A DNA stretch of 64,000 nt, taken from positions 62,001-126,000 of the forward strand of contig JBFWMF010000008.1 of NCBI GenBank assembly GCA_050251735.1, read 5' to 3'. Numbering within the stretch: position 1 is the stretch's first letter; every line of letters begins with the position of its first letter. The notes under the pieces were generated by a model. That model was not told where the DNA came from, made no database searches, and was given only the letters and a program-made list of their open reading frames with translations. Both the position numbers and the translations under genes were made by a program. The stretch is from Desulfitobacterium sp050251735 (GTDB lineage: Bacteria > Bacillota > Desulfitobacteriia > Desulfitobacteriales > Desulfitobacteriaceae). Positions 17,393 through 25,300 of the stretch are shown piece by piece.

Positions 17393-18265
17393 TTAAATCA
17401 CAGGGGAATAAACTCCAGCATTAAGCACGCTATAGCGAAGTGCTACAACTCCGGTAATTTCTAAGACACCTGTTAATGCCCAGATCAAGACAGGCAGATT
17501 GACTCCCATCAGAGCTAGCACAGAGACCACAAGGGGTACAGCTATTCCGGCAGCTACTGTTCCTTTCCAGAAGACGTTGGATAGTTCCCCTTTGGTTAGC
17601 TTTTCTGCCGAAAGTTGGGCTCCTCCCTCACCATTAGCTGCAGACTTCATGTAGGAGTATAGGGTTAGCCCAGCGACCCCTAAGGCCACGGTGTTCGCCA
17701 CCGCGAGGGTCCCAGAACTTACTACCAATCCTCCCATTGGAGCAAGTACCATCAGGGCTCCGATGCCGCCCACTGTAGCATTAGCTCCAAACAATATCGG
17801 GAGGTTGCCGTTATTCCAGAAGGTCACCCCCTTTGAGTCGGCTAAAAAGAAGCCGTCATAAATCATCATGAAGGCCGCCAAGGCCCCGGCCGCTATACCG
17901 AGTATCTTCCCTGCACCTCCCCACGGCGTCCAACTTAAGCTGGGGATAACCAGCGGCGCTACGCTGGCCACCCCCGCTACGGCAAAGAGCATAAAGCCCC
18001 ATGCTCCTTTACTGATCCAAGATTGTTTTGGTCGTTTTAAGACCTTTAGGAAGCGCTCTGGCTTCCCGAGATCTGCCAGAAGCAAGGCTCCTTTCCCGAT
18101 TAACATGGCAAGGAGAGCTACTACGGCTCCCAAAGCAAATTTAAAGATTAAAGAGGCAATAAAGAGACCACCAGCCACTGCCCCGATCGCCATTTCTAAC
18201 CACATAGGGGCTTTATTCCATTCCTTTTGTTCCTTGTAATCTACACTTAATGCATAAGTATTCAT
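17393..18265 (-). CDS. NrfD/PsrC-like membrane anchor, quinone-interacting
   Basis: About 290 residues, mostly hydrophobic, with eight or so membrane segments. The LADLGKPERFLKVL and SWISKGAWGFMLF stretches are the standard NrfD landmarks near the quinone site. It should pass electrons between the FeS subunit and the quinone pool. The ATG at 18265 has AAAGGGG 8 bases upstream. It heads the anchor-molybdoenzyme-FeS set, and lies just after the 20-codon ORF. Confidence 0.85.
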   Translation of the reverse strand: MNTYALSVDYKEQKEWNKAPMWLEMAIGAVAGGLFIASLIFKFALGAVVALLAMLIGKGALLLADLGKPERFLKVLKRPKQSWISKGAWGFMLFAVAGVASVAPLVIPSLSWTPWGGAGKILGIAAGALAAFMMIYDGFFLADSKGVTFWNNGNLPILFGANATVGGIGALMVLAPMGGLVVSSGTLAVANTVALGVAGLTLYSYMKSAANGEGGAQLSAEKLTKGELSNVFWKGTVAAGIAVPLVVSVLALMGVNLPVLIWALTGVLEITGVVALRYSVLNAGVYSPVI

Positions 18266-18304
18266 TTTTATTTCCCCTTTCATATTGGCCCTTTGGGCTT
18301 AAAA

Positions 18305-18367
18305 TTAACTTTTTTTAGCTTCAATGAGCTCCATTAGTTTGACGATAAAATGTGCTAAGTTTCCCAT
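18305..18367 (-). CDS. Candidate 20-residue peptide upstream of the NrfD gene
   Basis: The frame reads MGNLAHFIVKLMELIEAKKS and stops. AGAAGGAAG, which is the end of the preceding gene, lies 6 bases before the ATG as a good ribosome site, and the ATG follows that gene's stop by 3 bases. The peptide would form a short amphipathic helix with a basic tail. It is below usual gene-finding limits; the coupling and site are the only support. It could be a membrane-associated microprotein of the complex, or chance. Confidence 0.4.
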   Translation of the reverse strand: MGNLAHFIVKLMELIEAKKS

Positions 18368-18370
18368 ACC

Positions 18371-18658
18371 CTACTTCCTTCTAAATATCTTGGCCGCTAG
18401 GAAACCTAACCCAAAAGCAATTAATAGTGCTTCTGTTGGATGCTCCTTTGCCGCTTCCACTCCTTTGTTAATTACTTTTTCGCCTTGCTCGCAAGCCTTT
18501 TGGGTCACTTCTCCCCCCACTTCCAAAGGTTTTTGAGAGACTTCTTTAAGCATTTCAAATCCTTGCTCTACCACCAAAAGAAGTGCAGCTTTTAATTCTG
18601 ATAAATTAAGAGAGTTAACTTGATTCCCCACATTGCTTTCATTAAGCTGTGACTCCAT
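18371..18658 (-). CDS. Small tail-anchored protein, DUF883/ElaB-like
   Basis: 95 residues: a helical, charged N-terminal part (VVEQGFEMLKEVSQKPLEVG) and a C-terminal hydrophobic segment EALLIAFGLGFLAAKIF ending in RRK. This resembles ElaB/YqjD proteins, which tether to the inner membrane by a single C-terminal helix. GGGGAGGG precedes the ATG. It is the first gene of the minus-strand molybdoenzyme block, next to the divergent TetR gene. Role unknown; it may organise the complex at the membrane. Confidence 0.65.
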   Translation of the reverse strand: MESQLNESNVGNQVNSLNLSELKAALLLVVEQGFEMLKEVSQKPLEVGGEVTQKACEQGEKVINKGVEAAKEHPTEALLIAFGLGFLAAKIFRRK

Positions 18659-18686
18659 AGGTTTCCCTCCCCTTTCATAATTGTTA

Positions 18687-18718
18687 AAGTGTATTTTATC
18701 ACTTGTACCTTCATTATA
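18687..18718 (-). promoter_or_regulatory. Candidate promoter and operator of the molybdoenzyme block
   Basis: On the minus strand TATAAT (18713-18718) is followed at the expected start site by the inverted repeat AAGTG-N8-CACTT (18687-18704). No good -35 box is seen. An operator here fits repression by the divergent TetR protein. Confidence 0.4.
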
Positions 18719-18881
18719 ATTTGTGTTATATTGAAGTAAAATTCACATAATTTCAAAGCAGCATTTTTAATACACACTTTTCCCGATGTGTTACTTTTTT
18801 ACACGCATTTGGGGATCTCTTTCCTTCAATAATTCTTCTTTTACCGAGCTGTCGCATAATTCTTTGAAAGGGAGGTATTAA

Positions 18882-19547
18882 ATGACAAAGCCTGAAATGA
18901 CAAAGAAAGTATTTGCGGAAGCATTGAAAAAGCTAGCTAAAAAAACATCCATCGATAAGATTCCGACTCGGGAGATTATATTGACTTCAGGTCTAAGTAG
19001 CAAAACCTTTTATAATCATTTTAAAGATAAACAAGAGCTCGTTGTTTGGATCTTTCATACCGAAATCGAAGAGGTAATAGCGAGTATTACTCAGGACGGA
19101 GATGTTGCCAACTCATCGCAAATAAAAGATAAAATAAAAAAGGCTACTCCATACGATAAGCCTTTTTACATTGAATTTTCTGAGCAAACCACCACCCTTT
19201 CCGGTAAATACTGGAAATGCGTTGGCAAACATTTGTATGATAATCGCGCTTTTTATCTTAATGCCTTCGAGTCATCCTGTCAGAATAATCTCCGTGATTA
19301 TCTTTTTATACTATTTCGCAAACAATTTAAGTTAGAGATAATTGAAATGCTTGGAGATCGGGAATGTTGCCCCCATGACATTGATTTCCTTGCCGAATAT
19401 TTCACCAATGCATGCGTCGGGTACCTCATTCATTGGGTACAACACTGCATAAATGACTATACCCCCGGAAGCTTACACATTGATCCCTCCATTCTGACTC
19501 AAAATTGCATGAGATTTGTCTTGAATTCTTATATTTTAAAAGCCTGA
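18882..19547 (+). CDS. TetR/AcrR-family transcriptional regulator
   Basis: 221 residues. The N-terminal helix-turn-helix is KKTSIDKIPTREIILTSGLSSKTFYNHFKDKQELVVWIF in family arrangement (about 19-60); the remaining 160 residues are a poorly conserved ligand domain. GGGAGG precedes the ATG. It is divergent from the DUF883-NrfD-molybdoenzyme block and is the obvious candidate for its control, with an inverted repeat at the block's start site. Ligand unknown. Confidence 0.85.
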   Translation: MTKPEMTKKVFAEALKKLAKKTSIDKIPTREIILTSGLSSKTFYNHFKDKQELVVWIFHTEIEEVIASITQDGDVANSSQIKDKIKKATPYDKPFYIEFSEQTTTLSGKYWKCVGKHLYDNRAFYLNAFESSCQNNLRDYLFILFRKQFKLEIIEMLGDRECCPHDIDFLAEYFTNACVGYLIHWVQHCINDYTPGSLHIDPSILTQNCMRFVLNSYILKA

Positions 19548-19570
19548 ACAAGCCCTTTAGATTTTATGTA

Positions 19571-19629
19571 AAATAAATAAAAGGAAGCAGACAACTACGT
19601 TAAGTAGCATCGCTTCCTTTTATTTATTT
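19571..19629. terminator. Bidirectional terminator
   Basis: A perfect 18-bp inverted repeat, AAATAAATAAAAGGAAGC at 19571-19588 and its inverse at 19612-19629, with an inner CTAC/GTAG hairpin. Its AT-rich ends give U-runs on both strands, matching the convergent TetR and CGCGG genes. Confidence 0.8.
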
Positions 19630-19674
19630 GGCTATAAATATTTCTAACTAGTTTGCAGTCAGATCTGTCGAATC

Positions 19675-19944
19675 TTATTTTGTCAGCTTCCAAACACGTA
19701 GAACATAACCACCGCAGCCGCATTGATCAATGAATTGATACTGAATGCGATCTCCAAACTGTTGGTCCATTAGTTCAGTCAAATAATCGGCTGGATTGCC
19801 AAAGCTAGCCGGCGTCACAACGTTGACGTAATAGCCCACACCTGTATCGGCTACAGCTGCTAAGGCATCCTTAATGACAAGATCACGATCATTTGCATAA
19901 TCATCATGTTCCAGTCCAACCGAATAATTCATGTTTTTTATCAT
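19675..19944 (-). CDS. CGCGG-motif small protein, putative radical-SAM-modified RiPP family
   Basis: About 89 residues (from the ATG at 19944 with AAGGA 8 bases upstream; another ATG lies three codons earlier). The body has HDDYANDRDLVIKDALAAV and VVTPASFGNPADYL, and it ends in FIDQCGCGGYVLRVWK. From memory this matches a family annotated as CGCGG putative rSAM-modified peptide, best known from haloarchaea, which shares the DRDLV, GxPxDYL and DQCGCGG(H/Y)V features. No radical SAM enzyme is nearby, so the assignment to RiPPs is uncertain; a metal-binding role of CxCGG is an alternative. Monocistronic, between leuA and TetR. Confidence 0.6.
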   Translation of the reverse strand: MIKNMNYSVGLEHDDYANDRDLVIKDALAAVADTGVGYYVNVVTPASFGNPADYLTELMDQQFGDRIQYQFIDQCGCGGYVLRVWKLTK

Positions 19945-20139
19945 TATCCCCATCCTTATATCGAGTCTCCTCTGCGAGGATTAGTCTACTATGGCTTCCG
20001 TGCATTCCCCACACAAGCCAAGTTTCCTATATCGCTCTTCTATGTCAACTCATTTACTTAATATAAGAAGGATACCATGAAAGGCTTGGGAGAACTGTGC
20101 TTCAAATCATAGTTTGCTATTAAATCTCATAGTTTGGAT

Positions 20140-21804
20140 TTATTTCGCTTTCTTCATTGCATTAATCGCACTGATCAAGGCTTTCACCGAAGAAGTAAAA
20201 ATATCCATATGGATGCCGCAGCCCCAGTATAGCGCACCATCGGGACCGGTTATGCTGACATAGGAAACCGCCTGTGATTTGGAGCCTACCTCCAGAGCAT
20301 GCTCTTTATAGCTAAGGTTGGAGTAGGATAACCCTAGTTGGGTTTGGAGGACATTGCTGATTGCATCCAGACGGCCCTCTCCTTTTCCTGATAACTCCAG
20401 AGTTTCATTATCATAACGGATGGTGACGGTGGTGTAGAAATCTTCCTGGCCATTGAACCGGAAATTCACCAGCTCAACAGGTTGGTCGATATTGACATAT
20501 TCCTTGACGAAAATATCTTTGATCTCTGCGGGTATCAGCTCTTTATGCAGCTGATCTGAGACACTCTTCACCTTATAGCCGAAGTCCTCACGCATCTTAG
20601 CCGGCAAGTCGAAAGCATAATGCTGTTCCAGCAGGAAGGCAATGCCCCCCTTACCGGACTGACTATTGATGCGGATGACATCTCCCTCATACTCCCGACC
20701 AATGTCTTGAGGGTCGATGAGCAAATATGGTACGGTCCAGTTGTTGCAATCGCGCTCTTCCCGATATTTCATACCTTTGGTAATGGCATCTTGATGGGAA
20801 CCAGAGAACGCTGCAAAAACCAGCTTGCCGCCATAAGGTTGACGCTCGTGGACCTTCATCCCGGTTAGCTTTTCATAGCCCGCGGTAATATCCAGCATAT
20901 TTTCAAAGTTTAAGCCGGGGTCCACCCCATGGGAAAACATGTTGAGGGCTAAGGTGACGATATCCACATTACCCGTACGCTCCCCATTGCCGAACAGTGT
21001 CCCTTCGATGCGCTGTCCACCGGCCAGTAAGCCCAGCTCTGCATCAGCTACAGCAGTGCCTCGATCATTGTGAGGATGGAGGGATAAAATAACATTGTCC
21101 CGATACTTAAAATGTTCACTCATATACTCGATCTGACTGGCATAGACGTGGGGCATGGACATAGACACGGTTGCCGGCAGATTGATAATCACTTTATTCT
21201 CAGGGGTGGGTTCAAACACATCAAGAACCTTATTGCAGATGTCCAGCGCAAATTCCATCTCCGTACCGGTAAAGCTTTCCGGTGAATATTCAAACCGGAA
21301 GTTGCCCTCTGTGTTAGCAGCATATTGTTTCAGCAATCGAGCACCGCTCACAGCGATCTCGATAATTTCTTCCTTGGTCATTTTAAAGACCTGCTCCCGT
21401 TGGGCAACCGATGTCGAGTTGTAGAGATGGACCACGGCTCTTTTAGCCCCTTCTAAAGCTTTAAAGGTCTTCTCAATGATATGCTCTCTGGATTGGGTCA
21501 ACACCTGAATGCTTACATCCTCAGGAATCAGATCCTGCTCGATCAAGGTGCGCAAAAAGGTATACTCCGTCTCCGAGGCCGCAGGAAAGCCCACTTCGAT
21601 TTCCTTGAAGCCGACCTGCACCAGCAGTTTAAAAAACTCCAGTTTTTCTTCCAAGCTCATGGGTACCACCAAAGCTTGATTACCGTCGCGCAGATCCACG
21701 CTGCACCAGGTCGGAGGGGTCGTGATATACTCCTGCTGCGCCCATTTCAAAGAAGTTACGGGTGGCATAAAATAACCCCGTTGATACTTATCACAATTTT
21801 TCAT
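20140..21804 (-). CDS. leuA: 2-isopropylmalate synthase, long (actinobacterial, LeuA2) type
   Basis: 554 residues. The N-terminal TIM barrel has WCSVDLRDGNQALV (about 36-49), VGFPAASETEY, LHPHNDRGTAV with metal-binding histidines and GNGERTGNVD; the C-terminal regulatory domain (about 430-554) binds leucine for feedback inhibition. It condenses acetyl-CoA with 2-oxoisovalerate, the first step of leucine synthesis. The long start at 21804 (MKNCDKYQRGY) is kept because the family normally has about 35 residues before WCSVDLRDG. A leucine T-box with terminator precedes it. No other leu genes are in the window. Confidence 0.95.
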   Translation of the reverse strand: MKNCDKYQRGYFMPPVTSLKWAQQEYITTPPTWCSVDLRDGNQALVVPMSLEEKLEFFKLLVQVGFKEIEVGFPAASETEYTFLRTLIEQDLIPEDVSIQVLTQSREHIIEKTFKALEGAKRAVVHLYNSTSVAQREQVFKMTKEEIIEIAVSGARLLKQYAANTEGNFRFEYSPESFTGTEMEFALDICNKVLDVFEPTPENKVIINLPATVSMSMPHVYASQIEYMSEHFKYRDNVILSLHPHNDRGTAVADAELGLLAGGQRIEGTLFGNGERTGNVDIVTLALNMFSHGVDPGLNFENMLDITAGYEKLTGMKVHERQPYGGKLVFAAFSGSHQDAITKGMKYREERDCNNWTVPYLLIDPQDIGREYEGDVIRINSQSGKGGIAFLLEQHYAFDLPAKMREDFGYKVKSVSDQLHKELIPAEIKDIFVKEYVNIDQPVELVNFRFNGQEDFYTTVTIRYDNETLELSGKGEGRLDAISNVLQTQLGLSYSNLSYKEHALEVGSKSQAVSYVSITGPDGALYWGCGIHMDIFTSSVKALISAINAMKKAK

Positions 21805-21880
21805 TGCCTATCATCCCTTTCTCATATCTTTGCTGTTGCAGAACAACACAGGGATTGTTCCCTACATATTCTGAATTGGA

Positions 21881-21923
21881 AAATAAAAAAATCCTTCATC
21901 TCTACAACCATAGAGACGAAAGA
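21881..21923 (-). terminator. T-box leader terminator
   Basis: A 13-bp stem (arms 21892-21904 and 21911-21923) with a 6-base loop, followed on the minus strand by TTTTTTTATTTT. It lies between the T-box sequence and leuA. Confidence 0.9.
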
Positions 21924-22190
21924 CTTAACATCTTACGTGGTACCACTCTCATTCAAGCCTTACGGCCTGCACTCCATAGATACGGATCGAAAAAAGCTCG
22001 TAAGTTATCTTCACGCCCTTTGCGACCTTATATCCTCCTACTGTAACGGTTAGGCTCCGGCTCCACCTACTCTTCTTCATTTCAGCGAGCTACTCCGAGG
22101 CGAGTTCGAATCCATCTCGGCCGCTGTTTTCCACCAACCAACAGCTCTCTAAACGCTCCGAAACATTCTACTAATCCTCATCAGTGTATT
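21924..22190 (-). promoter_or_regulatory. T-box riboswitch, leucine specifier
   Basis: On the minus strand the T-box core AGTGGTACCACG (21935-21946) precedes the terminator; upstream is a stem I region with an AGTAG-type stretch and the likely specifier loop GAACTCGCC, in which CTC is a leucine codon (around 22100-22108). Uncharged tRNA-Leu would pair at CTC and at the T-box and favour the antiterminator. This fits leuA downstream. Specifier choice is by eye. Confidence 0.88.
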
Positions 22191-22223
22191 TACTATAGTA
22201 TTATGATATTGTGTTTAATGTAT

Positions 22224-22251
22224 TCTATAACAGCAACTTAAGCATTGTCAA
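22224..22251 (-). promoter_or_regulatory. Promoter of the T-box/leuA transcript
   Basis: On the minus strand TTGACA (22246-22251) and TATAGA (22224-22229) are 16 bases apart, about 35 bases before the T-box leader. The rest of the gap up to the divergent polC (22252-22374) shows no clear motif. Confidence 0.6.
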
Positions 22252-22374
22252 GTAAAAAAATATCTCCTTCTGTCCGAGAGGCTCTCATGTTAAAATGAAG
22301 ATTGGATACCTAACAAAGATAGATAACATTGCGCATAGAAAACGACAGAGTATGGGGAGAATTGGGTAACAACG

Positions 22375-25300
22375 ATGAAAAGAGTAAATGAAATTTTCAG
22401 CGAATACGAGGCTGGCTTTAACTTAAGCACAGCCCTTGTAAAAGCCGTGGTTTTAAAAGAAAAGAGCAAAGCTTTAGAAATGAGAATCAGCTCTGATCAA
22501 TATATTGGCATCGAAGAAATTACAGCCTTGAATCAATTTATCCGTCAACGACTCTCCTTAGATGATTCGGAGATCATCGTTGAGTATGCCGAGGGCACTT
22601 CGAAAAAACCCCTTGTGGCGGAGCTGAAAAATATATTGGGGATGTTGACTCGTAAACACCCTCTTCTCAAATCCGCCATCAATAACTGTGACTATGAAAT
22701 CAGCGAACAGAGGGTTAATTTTAACTTTAAGATCGCGGTATCCTACTTACTTAAAGGTAAGGGTTACGACAAGATCATCCAAGAAGCCATCCAAAACCTT
22801 TATGGAGCAGCCTATCAGATTCACTTTGTTGATCAGGTCAGCCCTGAAGAAGTCATTCGACTCCAAGAGGCCATTCAAGAAAGAGAAATGCAGCTGATCC
22901 AAGAGCAAGTGATGGTCTCCCCTGTTCAATCCGGCACAGCCTTTGGGGCTGTGGCACCTATGGATGATACCGAAACCAATACAGAAGCAAGTGCCAAGGG
23001 AAAAGAAAAAGCCAAAGGCAAAGCCGAAGCGGACAGCAAAAAAGGAGATCCCCAGCTGATTTTAGGCCGCAATGCAACCATTAAGGATAAGGTTATCAAA
23101 ATCACCGATATTACCCCCGATGAAGGAAAGGTCGCCCTCCAGGGTGAACCCTCGAACGTTGAAGCTAAGGAATTGAGAAGCGGCAAAACCTTGATTTCCT
23201 TTGACTTATATGACGGTTCAAGCTCCCTGACCTGCAAAGCCTTCCTCAAGCCCGGTGAGGATGGGGAGGTTTTAGCCCGCCTGCAAAAGGCCAAAGGGGT
23301 CAAACTCTCCGGCAACGCCGGCTTGAGTAAGTTTTCCGGGGAAATCGAGCTAATTGCCAATACCATCGTCGAGATTGAAGGCCTCCGCAAGGTTGTTCGT
23401 CAGGACCGAGCAAAGGAAAAGCGCGTGGAGCTACACCTACATACCCAGATGAGTCAGATGGACGCCATGACCAGTGCCACCGACCTCATCAAGCGAGCCA
23501 TGAGCTGGGGCATGAAATCCATAGCCATCACCGATCACGGGGTGGTGCAGTCCTTCCCCGAGGCCCATAAGCTCATCGGTCGGGATAATCCTGATTTCAA
23601 GGTAATCTATGGGGTGGAGGCCTATTTGGCTCCGGATAAAAAACCCGCCGTAACACACCCCCAAGGCCAGTCCATCGATACGACTTATTGTGTGTTGGAC
23701 TTGGAAACCACCGGTTTCTCCGCCGTAACGGAGAAAATTACGGAGATAGGGGTCATGAAGGTGCAAGCGGGTAAGGTCATAGATCAATTCACCTGCTTTG
23801 TCAATCCCCAAAAGCCGATTCCAGCCCGGGTTGTCGAGGTAACCCACATCACAGACGATATGGTCAAGGACGCAGAGACCATCGACCAGTTCATGCCTAA
23901 GCTCTTGAATTTTCTGGAGGACTGCGTTTTGGTCGCTCATAACGCTGATTTTGATATGGGCTTTTTAAAGCATAATGCCAAGGTCTTAGGCTATGATTTT
24001 AACTACACCTATCTAGATACCTTGGCCCTAGCTAAGGAACTTTTCCCCGAATATAAAACCTACAAATTAGGCCGGATTGCCAAAAATCTCGGTATTAATG
24101 TGGAGGTCGCCCATCGCGCCTTAGATGACGTGGATACCACGGTGAAAGTCTTCAATATCATGCTGGATAAGCTCAAGGAACGAGGTGCGGCTACCCTCGA
24201 GGATATCGACCTGATGGCAGCGGATGAAACAGCGAAGAAGGAAGAATATAAGAAGCTCAAAACCTATCATGCCATTATTTTAGCCAAGAACTATACGGGC
24301 CTAAAGAATTTATATAAGCTGGTCTCCTACTCCCACTTGGATTATTTCTACAAAAAGCCGCGAATCTTAAAGAGCCTTCTCAAAAAATACTCTGAAGGCC
24401 TCATCCTAAGTAGCGCCTGTAGCGAGGGCGAGCTATTCCAAGCAATCCTTCTCGGCAAATCCACAGAAGAGATCGAAGCCATTGCTGAAGAATATGATTA
24501 TCTGGAAATCCAACCCCTACGCAATAATGACTACCTAGTGCGCAGCGAGCAAGTACCCAATAAAGAATACCTAATGGAAATCAATCGCAAAATTGTCGCT
24601 CTCGGTGAAAAACTTCATAAACCCGTGGTCGCCACAGGGGATGTTCACTTCATCGATCCTCAGGATGAGATTTACCGGCGGATCTTAGAAGCGGGTCAAG
24701 GCTATAAAGATGCGGATGACCAGCCCCCTCTCTATCTCAAAACCACCGATGAAATGCTCGAGGAGTTCTACTATCTGGGTGAGGAAAAAGCCTATGAAGT
24801 GGTGGTCACCAACACCAATCTCATTGCCGGTTGGTGCGAGCCCATCAGTCCCATCTCTCAAGAAAAAGCCACCCCACATATCGAGGGCTGCGAGGATACT
24901 CTGAGGGAAATCACCTACAGTAAGGCCCATGAGCTCTATGGTGATCCCTTGCCAGAGATCGTCGAGAAAAGGCTGGAGCGCGAGCTGGATTCTATTATCA
25001 AAAATGGCTTCTCCGTCATGTATATCATTGCCCAAAAGCTGGTTTGGAAATCCAACGAGGACGGCTATCTGGTCGGTTCCCGGGGGTCGGTGGGTTCTTC
25101 CGTAGTCGCCTATCTGACCGGGATCACCGAAGTCAACGCTTTACCCCCTCATTACCGCTGCCCCAGCTGCCACTACTCCGACTTCTCCGACCATGACCGG
25201 CGAATAGGCTTTGACTTGCCCGATCGAGACTGCCCTGAATGCGGCACTAAGCTCGACAAGGATGGCATCGATATCCCCTTTGAAACCTTCTTAGGCTTTA

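Noticed and set aside
22926..23390. Long open frames antisense to polC, and similar ones opposite other genes
   Set aside because: They lie wholly within recognised genes in other frames, lack ribosome sites and encode low-complexity Ser/Leu/Pro-rich products typical of shadow frames.
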